From positions 62,001 through 126,000 of the forward strand of contig CAVYJC010000002.1 in the NCBI GenBank assembly GCA_963768715.1: a DNA stretch of 64,000 nucleotides, read 5' to 3'. The notes below the pieces were generated by a model. The model was given only the letters and a program-made list of their open reading frames with translations, made no database searches and was not told where the DNA came from. The position numbers and the translations under genes were made by a program. Numbering within the stretch: the stretch's first letter is position 1; the number at the start of each line of letters is the position of its first letter. The stretch is from DATKEJ01 sp963768715 (GTDB lineage: Bacteria > Bacteroidota > Rhodothermia > Rhodothermales > DATKEJ01). Of this stretch, positions 1 to 8,462 are shown one piece after another.

Positions 1-145
1 GCCCCTATCTTGAATCGGAGTACTCGACAGGTTTCGTAGGAAGCGTCGAACTGCTCCTGAGAGACATATTCCTGACTTCTGGCGATGTAGAGCCGTGACT
101 GGACCTCAGCCGTCGAACTACGTGCAATTTGACCGCCACGACATA
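1..145 (-). pseudogene. Remnant of a four-helix-bundle (S23 / 23S rRNA intervening-sequence type) protein, cut by the left edge
   Basis: On the minus strand downstream of ispG one frame stays open to the window edge and encodes IARSSTAEVQSRLYIA followed by an E-Y-V-S-Q-E-Q-F segment. This closely resembles the third and fourth helices of the four-helix-bundle family named after proteins from 23S rRNA intervening sequences, where a Ser-x-x-Glu-x-x-x-x-Leu-x-Ile-Ala signature precedes a helix of the Gly-Tyr-Ile-x-x-Glu-x-Phe type. The roughly 60-residue N-terminal half typical of the family is absent. The only upstream start in frame is a GTG at 185 that overlaps the ispG stop (GTGA), and the residues between it and the conserved part do not resemble the family. 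I infer a 5'-truncated or rearranged remnant; a translationally coupled short variant cannot be excluded. Confidence 0.5.
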
Positions 146-181
146 ACCTGGAATCCGGAACCCCGAACCAGGAAAGGAACC

Positions 182-1246
182 TCACTCCCACTCTTCGATC
201 GCCTCCAACACCGCCTGGACGATTCCGTCTTCCGGTATCGTCTTGACGATCTTGCCGCGTTTGAAGAGATGCGCGCGACCGCGTCCGCAAGCCACGCCGA
301 GATCGGCGCCTGCCGCCTCGCCCGGGCCGTTTACAGCGCAACCCATGAGCGCCACGTTCAGATTCTTCTCGAAATTGCGGGCCTTGACGGCGTCTTCCAC
401 TTCCTGGGCGATCTTGAAGAGATCGACGGCCAGGCGTCCGCAGGTTGGACATGCAATGATGTTGACACCGGGACGACCGAGGCGGAGGGCTTTGAGGATG
501 TCATGTCCCGCTTCGACCTCTCGAACGGAGTCGGCCGTGAGGCTGACTCGGATCGTATCGCCGATACCGTCGGCCAGAAGGGAGCCAATGCCGATGGCGC
601 TCTTAATGGTGCCGGTTCCCAACGTGCCCGCTTCCGTCACCCCTAGATGCAGCGGGAAGTCGGTGCGCTCGGCCAACAAGCGATAGGCCCGCGTCATGAA
701 GTACACGTCGGAGTGCTTCACAGAAATCACGATGTCTTCGAAAGAAGAGCGGGCACAGATCTCAACATGCCGCATGGCACTGTCGTACAGTGCCTCGGGT
801 TGTGGGTAGCCGTACTTGTCCAGAATGTCTTTCTCGAGCGAGCCGGAGTTGACGCCGATACGAATCGGAACGCCCTTCTCCTTCGCGGCGAGAAGCACTT
901 CCTCCTCCCATTCCGGCTTACCGATGTTTCCCGGGTTAATCCGAACCTTCGCCACGCCCGCTTCCAGCGCCTTGAGAGCGTACTGGTGATTAAAGTGGAT
1001 GTCGGCAACGATCGGGACGGTAGACCCGGCCACAATCTCGCCTAGCGCGTCGGCATCCTCCGGTCGTGGGACCGCAACGCGGACGATATCAGCGCCCGCA
1101 TCGGCCAGCCGCTGAATCTCGGCGAGACACTTCTCGACCTCAAATGTCTTGCCGACTGTCATGGACTGGACAGAGATCGGGGCGCCGCCGCCGATCTGCA
1201 CGGGTCCAACGTGAACGGCACGGGAGGCTCTACGGTATCGTTCCAT
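182..1246 (-). CDS. ispG: 4-hydroxy-3-methylbut-2-en-1-yl diphosphate synthase (IspG/GcpE)
   Basis: Penultimate enzyme of the MEP isoprenoid pathway, reductively converting 2-C-methyl-D-erythritol 2,4-cyclodiphosphate to HMBPP with a [4Fe-4S] cluster. The 354-residue protein has the usual bacterial short-form length (no plant-type insert). The N-terminal TIM barrel starts with an S-V-Q-S-M-T motif (residues 25-30). The cluster ligands are visible as CPTC at 266-269 and Cys303 in M-G-C-A-V-N-G-P-G-E, with the conserved Glu at 310. The ATG start matches the family N-terminus. A second MEP gene, ispE, lies about 6 kb away, so this organism appears to use the MEP route rather than mevalonate. Confidence 0.97.
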   Translation of the reverse strand: MERYRRASRAVHVGPVQIGGGAPISVQSMTVGKTFEVEKCLAEIQRLADAGADIVRVAVPRPEDADALGEIVAGSTVPIVADIHFNHQYALKALEAGVAKVRINPGNIGKPEWEEEVLLAAKEKGVPIRIGVNSGSLEKDILDKYGYPQPEALYDSAMRHVEICARSSFEDIVISVKHSDVYFMTRAYRLLAERTDFPLHLGVTEAGTLGTGTIKSAIGIGSLLADGIGDTIRVSLTADSVREVEAGHDILKALRLGRPGVNIIACPTCGRLAVDLFKIAQEVEDAVKARNFEKNLNVALMGCAVNGPGEAAGADLGVACGRGRAHLFKRGKIVKTIPEDGIVQAVLEAIEEWE

Positions 1247-1308
1247 GGTGGGATTTATGCTTCAGGAAACCACGCCATCTAACCCTCTGCCGTAGCTGCG
1301 GTTTCTAT

Positions 1309-2406
1309 TCAGGCGGGGCCTCTCCACCTGAATCTTGCTACGAGGGGCCTGTGATCGGACTCGACCTCGTACTTGTATGGCACCGCGGCCTTGACTACCT
1401 CGAACTCAGGGCCAAACAGAACAAAATCGATACGCAGAAACGGATACTTCGCGTGGTACGTGGCCCCCCATCCGCTACCGGCGACTCGGAATGCGTCCTG
1501 GAGGCCTCGGGCAATGTGGCGGAACGTCCAATTGTCCGCCGTGCCGTTAAAATCGCCACTGACAACAACCGGCAGGGTTTCCTTTTCAATCAAGTTCCGT
1601 ACCTGCTCAGCCTGCCAGGCCCGCACGCGAAACGCCGTTCGAACCTCCGAAAGATAGGTGATCCAACGGTCCAGCCTCAACCAGTCGCCGTCTCCATTCC
1701 ATGGTTTCGAGGGGCCGTACGTAAACAGATGCACGTTGTAGTGGGCCATGTCCCGGCCTTCATATTTCATCTGCGTGCGGAGTACGTAGAGGGTCGGCCA
1801 TCCGGGGATCTCGCGTCCGAACGTTAACTGCTGCTGGCTCTCAATGGGATCGATAGAGAGGACCGGCTGAACCCACCGGACCCAGGAGGCTCCTTCAGGC
1901 CCCTCCGTCGGCGGCTTCGCGCTATAGTTCATCGAGTCTATGACCGTACGGAATTTCGCGTGTGCCCTGAGTTTCTCGGGATCGCTCTTGCTCGCGAAGA
2001 CAATGCTTTCCTGGATCGCGATCAGATCCGGCTGAACCCCCCTGACCAGGTCATCCACGTGCCGCATCGCTTCATCGGTGTCGGGATGTCGCGGCGTGTT
2101 GAAGGTCATGAGCGTTCGGTCGCCCCGCATCGCGTCGGGCAACGAAAGCCGATCGACACTCCAGTGGCGATTTACTGCCAGGCAAACGGCCAGGAAATGG
2201 AGTCCGAACCAAAGCCACCTCTTTCTCGTGGCGTGCAGAATCGCAAAGGGAATGAGCGCCAGGGACACGAACGGAAGTCCGACGGCGACTATGGCGCCTA
2301 TCCAGAAGTAGGTCGGGTTCACGTATGCAGCGACGTAGCCAACGAGCCAAAGACCACCGGCGACGACATTGAGTCCGATCCCAAAATGGCGAAATGTACG
2401 CTTCAA
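1309..2406 (-). CDS. Membrane-anchored endonuclease/exonuclease/phosphatase (EEP) family protein
   Basis: Three hydrophobic segments (about residues 8-30, 34-58 and 66-80) precede a soluble EEP domain. Catalytic landmarks of the fold are visible: a Q-E-S motif supplying the metal-binding Glu (about 132-134), G-D-F-N near residue 284, and the terminal S-D-H-R-P (about 350). EEP proteins cleave phosphodiester bonds in nucleic acids or phospholipids; the substrate here cannot be told. Genes of this membrane type commonly sit next to rhomboid proteases in Bacteroidota, as here, where it follows the rhomboid in the same orientation after about 160 bp. The active domain probably faces the periplasm or cytoplasm depending on topology, which was not computed. 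Confidence 0.85.
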   Translation of the reverse strand: MKRTFRHFGIGLNVVAGGLWLVGYVAAYVNPTYFWIGAIVAVGLPFVSLALIPFAILHATRKRWLWFGLHFLAVCLAVNRHWSVDRLSLPDAMRGDRTLMTFNTPRHPDTDEAMRHVDDLVRGVQPDLIAIQESIVFASKSDPEKLRAHAKFRTVIDSMNYSAKPPTEGPEGASWVRWVQPVLSIDPIESQQQLTFGREIPGWPTLYVLRTQMKYEGRDMAHYNVHLFTYGPSKPWNGDGDWLRLDRWITYLSEVRTAFRVRAWQAEQVRNLIEKETLPVVVSGDFNGTADNWTFRHIARGLQDAFRVAGSGWGATYHAKYPFLRIDFVLFGPEFEVVKAAVPYKYEVESDHRPLVARFRWRGPA

Positions 2407-2563
2407 GCGTCTAGTGGCGTTGGCTTGACCGATGGAGCGGCCCGTCGAAAGTCGCAGTCGTCACTGTTCACCGTAGATCGACGCTGAGACAGACGTAGCG
2501 GGCGAGTCAAAACACACGTGGCCGGCAGACATTCCTCGTTCATCATTCCCTATTCATCAATTC

Positions 2564-3473
2564 CTAATGCCGGCTTGCTTCGTAAAGCATTCGCTTCTCC
2601 TCTTCGGAGAGCGACTCGTACCCGTCTTCATTGATCTTGTCGAGGATCCGATCGACTTCTCGCTGATCGATCTCCGCCACGATGTTGGCGTCTTCAATCC
2701 GTCGTCGAGGGGCGGGCCGGGCCGGTTTCCGTCCCCGACTCCCAAGCCAATCGTCGAGTCGTTTTAGAACACCCGAATTCCCACTGCGCGAAGGAGCTGG
2801 ATGGGACCAAGCGCAGCGACGACCCGCCGGCTTGAACGCGTGCAAAAAGGAAGCCCGCGAGAGCTCCGCCCAGGTGGGCCGAAACGGACACGCCGCCAGA
2901 CATCCCAAACAGCAGGTCCAAGCCGAGAAAGACGACGACCACGAGTCGAAGCGGCCAGACGCCGAGGAAGAGCAGGCCAATCTGTTTTTGCGGCTGCAGC
3001 GTAGCGACGGCCGCGATGATGCCAAGAACGGCCCCCGATGCTCCGTGAACATAGCCTCCGAACGCCGAAACAGCCGGAAACGCGGCATGAAGCAGCACGG
3101 TCGCGAGCCCGCCACCGCCTGCGCCCACCACGTAGAGCCACATCATTCGTCGTTCGCCGTACAGCTCCTCATACTCCTGGCCGAGCCAGACGAACCAAAG
3201 CATGTTAAAGACGATGTGCAGGAGGCCGCCCAGCCCAAATCCGAGATGAAGAAAGCCGTAGGTAACGATCTGCCACGGCTCGGACAGGATGCCGGGAAGC
3301 GAAGGATTCAGCGCCAAGTGGTCAATGACGAAGGATCTCGTATACGGGATAAGGCCGAGACCCAGCACCCAAAGGAGATAGATCGCGACGTTGGCGATCA
3401 GCAGATGGCGCAATGCAGGCGGCTTCAACTGCAGCCAGCGCCTAATCCTTGTGCTCAGTCGTTCGCCCATCAC
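2564..3473 (-). CDS. Rhomboid family intramembrane serine protease with C-terminal DUF6576-like tail (frameshifted)
   Basis: The first frame (from the ATG at 3473) encodes a six-helix rhomboid core: the H-G-A-S-G motif places the nucleophile at Ser146, and S-A-H-L-G-G gives the catalytic His200, so the dyad is complete. After F-L-F-A-R-V-Q-A-G-G this frame loses family character and ends near 2694. A different frame then encodes a charged tail containing E-V-D-R-I-L-D-K-I and E-E-E-K-R-M-L-Y-E-A-S, which is the usual C-terminus of this Bacteroidota rhomboid type (DUF6576). One extra base between about 2765 and 2850 would join the two; the exact position cannot be fixed. It lies just upstream of the EEP gene and downstream of a second rhomboid. 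Physiological substrates are unknown. Confidence 0.85.
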
Positions 3474-3534
3474 TTAGCTTCCTGAATAGATTCCACGTTC
3501 GGTGTATACGTCTTGCGGGATCTTGGGTTTGCCC

Positions 3535-4218
3535 CTAAATATACATCTTTCGCTGGGGCTGGATCGGCAGGCGTCCGCGCCAGAACTGGATCAACAGAAA
3601 GCCGAAAATCATCCCGCCAAGGTGTGCAAAGTGGGCAACGCCTTGCTGTGTGTTGCTGACGCCATAGATCAGCTCCAGACCGCCGAACAGCACGACGAAC
3701 CACTTCGCCTTGATCGGGAAGAGGAAGTAGAGGTAGATCGGCTGCTCCGGGAAGAACAGGCCGAATGCCAGCAGCAGGCCGAACACAGCCCCCGAGGCGC
3801 CGACGGTCGGAGCGTAGCTGCCCGAAATGTACACCACCAGCGACTGGATGATGCCCGCTCCAATAAGACAGGTAAAGTAGTACGTCGCAAACCGGCGCGA
3901 GCCCATCGTGTTCTCAACCTGCATGCCAAACATCCAGAGAGCGAACATGTTGAAAAACAAGTGCGTGAATCCTCCGTGCATGAAGCCGTAGGTGACAAGC
4001 TGCCACGGCCAAAAGTCGGGAATCACGGCGATGCCGTTTGCCGTTGCCACCGTGTCAGGAGTCCCGATTGGCCACAGCATGCAGTATGTCTCCAGAAACA
4101 GCTCCAGGTGCGGCGTAATGCCTGCCAGAAATACCAGGCCGTTGATGATCAGCAGGTTCTTGATGACCGGTGGAAAGACCGAGAACTGCGTCGAGGGTCG
4201 ATACGGACTGTTGTACAT
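3535..4218 (-). CDS. Rhomboid family intramembrane serine protease
   Basis: A 227-residue integral membrane protease with an intact frame. The nucleophile is Ser142 in V-G-A-S-G-A-V-F-G and the general base is His199 in F-A-H-L-G-G. The H-x-x-x-x-H-x-x-x-N segment around residues 81-90 (G-F-T-H-L-F-F-N) is the conserved oxyanion region of rhomboids. Rhomboids cleave single-pass membrane proteins within or next to the bilayer. The gene lies about 60 bp upstream of a second rhomboid in the same orientation; paired rhomboids followed by an EEP-family gene suggest one transcription unit. This copy lacks the charged C-terminal tail of its neighbour, so the two are not simple duplicates. Confidence 0.94.
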   Translation of the reverse strand: MYNSPYRPSTQFSVFPPVIKNLLIINGLVFLAGITPHLELFLETYCMLWPIGTPDTVATANGIAVIPDFWPWQLVTYGFMHGGFTHLFFNMFALWMFGMQVENTMGSRRFATYYFTCLIGAGIIQSLVVYISGSYAPTVGASGAVFGLLLAFGLFFPEQPIYLYFLFPIKAKWFVVLFGGLELIYGVSNTQQGVAHFAHLGGMIFGFLLIQFWRGRLPIQPQRKMYI

Positions 4219-4327
4219 CGATAAACTTGAGTGTAGGCGCCTTCGCGCCGATTGCGCTCCACAATACGCCCAAGTCGGTCGTGGGTTTTGGTATCTTTTC
4301 GAGATATCGCCGTTAGGGGCTGCCTAG

Positions 4328-5092
4328 TTGACAATATTCGTTTCAGATACACACTTCGGCCGGGGGCCCGGACGGGACGATCGGACTTCCGAGCGCGAGC
4401 TCATTGCGTGTATCCGCAAGGCTCGCAGCAAATTGGACGCCCTCTATCTCGTCGGCGATATCTTTGAGCACTACGTTGAGTATGCGCATGTCGTGCCGAA
4501 AGGATTCGTTCGCTTCCAGGCGCTGCTCGGCGAACTCACCGATGCGGGTGTGCCCGTAAAGTACATCGTCGGGAACCACGACCCGTGGCACAGGGACTAC
4601 TTCGCGTCGGAACTGGGCGTGCAGGTCATCTATGACCACGTCGTCGAACCCCTCCACGGATTAAACGTTTATGTTGCACATGGAGACGGCCTTGGCTCCG
4701 AAGCAGGCATGTATCCGTACTTGAAACCGGTGCTCCGGCATCCCATCCCGGTGGCGCTTTACAGGGGGATCCTGCCCTCCGACCTGGGCATGAGGCTCGC
4801 CAAATGGTACAGCAGAACTTTCAGGAGTGAATCGGTGAATGAAGTTCGAACGCGCTCTCTTCGTCATGCGGCGCTGGAACTGCTGGACGGAAATCCCTAT
4901 GATCTGGTCGTGATGGGTCACAGCCACGTCGCCGAGGTCTCGGTGACGCAGGGAGGCGCTTACGTGAACTGCGGATGCTGGTATAGCGACCGGACGCTCG
5001 CGGTCCTCGACGCGAACGGCCCCTCGCTGAAGCAGTGGAACGGATCGGAATTGATCGACTACGCACCTGAACGGCTTCACGCAACAGAGTGA
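4328..5092 (+). CDS. lpxH: UDP-2,3-diacylglucosamine diphosphatase (LpxH-like metallophosphoesterase)
   Basis: Calcineurin-like phosphoesterase that hydrolyses UDP-2,3-diacylglucosamine to lipid X in lipid A synthesis at the inner membrane. All five metal/catalytic blocks are present in order: D-T-H (residues 7-9), G-D-I-F-E (Asp44), G-N-H-D (82-85), A-H-G-D (His118) and G-H-S-H (197-200). The 254-residue length fits LpxH-like enzymes. The start is a TTG, chosen because the first beta-strand (I-F-V-S-D-T-H) follows it immediately and no ATG is available. The stop lies 3 bp before the start of the penicillin-binding protein gene, so the two are probably co-transcribed, linking lipid A and peptidoglycan synthesis. 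Other calcineurin-like phosphatases are possible but less likely. Confidence 0.85.
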   Translation: MTIFVSDTHFGRGPGRDDRTSERELIACIRKARSKLDALYLVGDIFEHYVEYAHVVPKGFVRFQALLGELTDAGVPVKYIVGNHDPWHRDYFASELGVQVIYDHVVEPLHGLNVYVAHGDGLGSEAGMYPYLKPVLRHPIPVALYRGILPSDLGMRLAKWYSRTFRSESVNEVRTRSLRHAALELLDGNPYDLVVMGHSHVAEVSVTQGGAYVNCGCWYSDRTLAVLDANGPSLKQWNGSELIDYAPERLHATE

Positions 5093-5095
5093 GAG

Positions 5096-7345
5096 ATGGC
5101 TGCAGCGTATTCAAAGAAGGAGTTGAAGAAGTACTTCTCGAAAAAGAGTGCCCGTAACCGCCCGGCCGGAAGACGGAAAGAGGACTCTATGTTCAAGAAG
5201 GCAGTCCTCCTCGGATGCGGCGTGCTCGGCGCCGGCCTGGCCGGGGTCTTTCTGCTTGTCATTTACATGCTCGCGCTCATCCCTTCGCTTCCGACATTCG
5301 AGCAGCTCGAGAATCCTGAGGTCGACCTGGCGACTGTCCTCTACACGGCAGACGGGAAACTGCTTACCCGGTTCGCGCGACAGGATCGCACTCCGGTTTC
5401 GCTCGACTCGGTCTCGGTTCACGTAGTAAACGCCCTGATCGCCACGGAGGACTACCGGTTCTACGACCATTGGGGAATCGACGTGATCCGCCTTGGATCG
5501 TCTGTGGTACGGACGCTGCTCGGCAACCGCCAGGGCGGATCGACGATCACGCAGCAACTCGCTCGCAACCTTTACTCCGAGGTCGGCAACGAAATATCCA
5601 TCAACAGGAAGCTGAAGGAGGCGATGACAGCCCTCCAGCTGGAGCGAAACTATACCAAGAACGAAATCCTCGAAATGTATCTGAATACGGTTCCGTTTGG
5701 ATACAATTCGTTCGGGATTCAGACGGCGTCTCAGACGTATTTCGGAAAGTCGGCAAGCAAATTGACGCTTTCAGAGAGCGCCGTGCTCGTCGGCATGCTG
5801 AAAGGAACGACTTTCTATAACCCCCTGCGGCACCCGGAGCGGGCGCGTGACAGACGAAATCTCGTCCTGACCCAGATGGTCCGGTATGGAAATCTGTCGC
5901 CTGAGCAGGCCGCCGATGCCAAGTCCGACTCGCTTCGTCTTTCATTCAACCGGCTGACCCACACAGACAATCTCGCGCCGTATTTCGCGGAGCGCATCCG
6001 GCTCTGGATGCGTGACTGGGCAGAGGAAACGGGCCACAACATTTACACGGACGGCCTGGTCGTCTATACGACGCTCGACTCCCGCATGCAGCGGGCGGCC
6101 CAGCAGGCCGTTCATCGTCAACTGGATGCACTGCAGGCCGTCGTCGACGTCGACTGGAGCACGGCGAGGACGCGCGTCCGCTCAAGAACGGAGTTCACGG
6201 ATTTCCTCTCGATCGAAGCCAAGGGTGACTTTCATCCCTTCGATCTATTCTGGGAAAAGAATCCGGATGTCCTCCTCGACATGATCCGTGAGACGGACCA
6301 GTACAGGACGGCTCGAAAATCGGGCCTGTCAGATGGCCAGGCGCTCGACGCGTTGCGCCACGAGACGGACTTTATCGACTCTCTCCAGACGGCAAAGACG
6401 CGCCTCGAAGCTGGTCTCGTCGTCATCGACCCGGTGTCGCGCCAGGTAAAGGCCTGGGTCGGAGGCCGCGATTTTGCGATAGACAAGTACGACCACGTTG
6501 CCGTGGCGCGGCGCCAACCCGGCTCCACGTTCAAACCATTCCTTTACACGGCCGCGATCGACAACGGCTATTCGCCCTACTACCGTCTGCTCGACGACAG
6601 CGTGACCATCAACTTGCCCGGCGCCCAGGAGCCCTGGAAGCCCAAGAATGCCGGCGACAAATATTCGCGCAGGCTCATGACGCTGCGTGAAGGACTGGCA
6701 GGATCCGTCAACGCCATAGCAGCCAGACTGGTTGACGAGGTCGGACCCGAGCAGGTCGCGAACTACGCCCGCCTGATGGGGGTCAGCAGCCCGCTGGAGC
6801 GCGTTCACTCGCTGGCACTGGGCACAAGCGATGTCCAATTGCTCGAGATGACGAATGCCTACGCTACCTTGGCATCTGGCGGTTTTTATGCCGATCCGAT
6901 GATGGTGACGCGCATTACCGACCGCGCAGGAAATATCCTGGCCGACTTCACGACGGAGCAGAAGGAAGTCCTGTCGGCGGAAACCGCGTTCACGATGGTC
7001 GACATGCTTCGTGGCGTGATCGATCATGGAACAGGGGTTCGAATCCGCGGTCAGTGGGGCATCCGGGCTGACGTTGCCGGCAAGACCGGGACGACGCAGG
7101 GCGGTGCAGACGGCTGGTTCATTCTGATGCATCCCCAACTCGTTACCGGCGCTTGGGTCGGATTCAATGATCCGAGTGTCCGTTTTCGGGATTGGTGGGG
7201 CGAAGGCTCGCATAATGCGCTGCTCGTCGTAGGAGATTTCTTTACCGCGGCGACCGATTCGCTCGGGAGAGACGTTCGCGGAGAGTCGCTTCCTGCCGCC
7301 CGATGGCTACAACGTGCCGGTACCCGTGCTCGACTCAGGCGGTGA
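5096..7345 (+). CDS. mrcA: Class A penicillin-binding protein (PBP1A type), bifunctional transglycosylase/transpeptidase
   Basis: A 749-residue peptidoglycan synthase. A basic N-terminus (residues 1-33) leads into one transmembrane helix (about 36-60). The GT51 glycosyltransferase domain follows, with the catalytic E-D-Y-R-F-Y-D-H-W-G block (Glu118) and Q-G-G-S-T-I-T-Q-Q-L-A (146-156). The transpeptidase domain carries the SxxK nucleophile in P-G-S-T-F-K-P (about 477), S-V-N (about 537) and K-T-G-T-T (about 662). An insert between the two domains (about 340-440) is longer than in minimal PBPs. It works in the periplasm polymerising lipid II and cross-linking stem peptides. The ATG start is 3 bp after lpxH. 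The symbol is by similarity; ponA/pbpC-like naming is equally possible. Confidence 0.93.
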   Translation: MAAAYSKKELKKYFSKKSARNRPAGRRKEDSMFKKAVLLGCGVLGAGLAGVFLLVIYMLALIPSLPTFEQLENPEVDLATVLYTADGKLLTRFARQDRTPVSLDSVSVHVVNALIATEDYRFYDHWGIDVIRLGSSVVRTLLGNRQGGSTITQQLARNLYSEVGNEISINRKLKEAMTALQLERNYTKNEILEMYLNTVPFGYNSFGIQTASQTYFGKSASKLTLSESAVLVGMLKGTTFYNPLRHPERARDRRNLVLTQMVRYGNLSPEQAADAKSDSLRLSFNRLTHTDNLAPYFAERIRLWMRDWAEETGHNIYTDGLVVYTTLDSRMQRAAQQAVHRQLDALQAVVDVDWSTARTRVRSRTEFTDFLSIEAKGDFHPFDLFWEKNPDVLLDMIRETDQYRTARKSGLSDGQALDALRHETDFIDSLQTAKTRLEAGLVVIDPVSRQVKAWVGGRDFAIDKYDHVAVARRQPGSTFKPFLYTAAIDNGYSPYYRLLDDSVTINLPGAQEPWKPKNAGDKYSRRLMTLREGLAGSVNAIAARLVDEVGPEQVANYARLMGVSSPLERVHSLALGTSDVQLLEMTNAYATLASGGFYADPMMVTRITDRAGNILADFTTEQKEVLSAETAFTMVDMLRGVIDHGTGVRIRGQWGIRADVAGKTGTTQGGADGWFILMHPQLVTGAWVGFNDPSVRFRDWWGEGSHNALLVVGDFFTAATDSLGRDVRGESLPAARWLQRAGTRARLRR

Positions 7346-7407
7346 GACCGACGTCATAGAAAAGAAGGGCGGCGAGAGCAAAGGACGCATAGGCTGGTAG
7401 GACAGCA

Positions 7408-7442
7408 ATGCAAAATGCAAAATGCAGAACGCAAAATGAAGC
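7408..7442. repeat. Short tandem repeat with 7-bp period (ATGCAAA unit)
   Basis: About five consecutive heptamers (ATGCAAA, ATGCAAA, ATGCAGA, ACGCAAA, ATGAAGC) sit between the convergent PBP1A and ispE genes. Two further heptamer arrays occur in this window near 55.9-56.0 kb. Confidence 0.75.
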
Positions 7443-7459
7443 GTTGCGTTTCATCCCGA

Positions 7460-8305
7460 TCAAACCGCTCTACCCATCCAACATACGCAATCCATCTCCT
7501 CCGCAATCTTCCGCGCCTCATTGGCCGTCTCCTCTTGCTCAAACAGGCCAAAAACCGCCGAACCCGAGCCGCTCAATCCCGCAAATCCGGCTCCGGTATC
7601 GTACAGGAGCTCCTTGATGCGGCCGATTTCAGGCACCCGAGCGGCGACGACTCCCTCGAAGTCGTTCGTCAGCTCCGCCTTCCAGCGGTCGAGATCGCAA
7701 CTCTGAATGATCTCCCGAAGATTCAGGCGATCTCGATCCGACGGCCCGACCCAACGATATGCATCGGCCGTCGCCACGGAGGATTCCGGTTTGACCACGA
7801 CGAACGTGAAAGGAAGCTCCAACCTGGCGCCGTCGGTGGACGTCAGCGCTGAAAGCACTTCTCCTCTACCCGTGGCTACAGCAGGCGAGGGTCCCAGAAA
7901 GAAGGGGACGTCGGAACCGATCTCGAGAGCGAGCCCTGACAGATCCTCGCGAGATACCGGCAATTCCCAGAATTGCGAGAGAACAGCGAGCGTCGCAGCC
8001 GCGTCGCTCGATCCCCCGCCGAGGCCGGCCCCGACCGGAATCGCCTTCGTCAGATGGATTTGCGCACCCCGCTCAATGCCGAATCGAGACCTCAACCGAT
8101 GCGCCGCCCTCATGCAGAGATTGTCATCGTCGACAGGCAGAGAGGGATCACTGCAGGTCATCGTAACCTTCTGAGCCGGTTGCACCGCAATCGTGTCGAA
8201 CCAGCGTAATCGGACCATGACGGTCTCGATATCGTGATAACCGTCACCGCGCTGCCGGAGCACATGAAGGCCAAGGTTGAGTTTTGCAGGGGCTTCGACT
8301 TTCAA
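7460..8305 (-). CDS. ispE: 4-diphosphocytidyl-2-C-methyl-D-erythritol kinase
   Basis: GHMP-family kinase that phosphorylates the 2-hydroxyl of CDP-methylerythritol in the MEP pathway. The N-terminus contains the substrate strand A-P-A-K-L-N-L-G-L-H-V and the Y-H-D-I-E-T segment. The ATP-binding glycine-rich motif is P-V-G-A-G-L-G-G-G-S-S-D-A-A, and a C-terminal G-L-S-G-S-G-S-A-V-F-G motif completes the GHMP signature. I chose a TTG start giving a 281-residue protein because V-E-A-P-A-K-L-N follows at once, as in known IspE. An ATG at 8398 would add 31 residues without family similarity and would extend into the promoter area of the divergent exporter gene. The gene converges on PBP1A. Confidence 0.93.
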   Translation of the reverse strand: MKVEAPAKLNLGLHVLRQRGDGYHDIETVMVRLRWFDTIAVQPAQKVTMTCSDPSLPVDDDNLCMRAAHRLRSRFGIERGAQIHLTKAIPVGAGLGGGSSDAAATLAVLSQFWELPVSREDLSGLALEIGSDVPFFLGPSPAVATGRGEVLSALTSTDGARLELPFTFVVVKPESSVATADAYRWVGPSDRDRLNLREIIQSCDLDRWKAELTNDFEGVVAARVPEIGRIKELLYDTGAGFAGLSGSGSAVFGLFEQEETANEARKIAEEMDCVCWMGRAV

Positions 8306-8462
8306 AACAAAGCAGGTCGTGAAGGGTAATAGGGCACCCGCGACGCTCCACGAGTGGGAACCAGACCCAGGGTGGCGTAATATGTATGGATCTTTCAATT
8401 CAGCGTCGAGGGAAGGTAAATCCCCGACGAATGATGTTCAGCACGACGTCAACAAACCCCCA

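Noticed and set aside
2682..3485. 267-residue plus-strand ORF over the rhomboid
   Set aside because: Charged, repeat-like antisense translation of membrane helices.
6329..7213. 294-residue minus-strand ORF inside the PBP1A gene
   Set aside because: Antisense to clear transpeptidase motifs.
8277..8462. Upstream extension of the Wza-like exporter
   Set aside because: It would mask the signal peptide and overlap the divergent ispE start.
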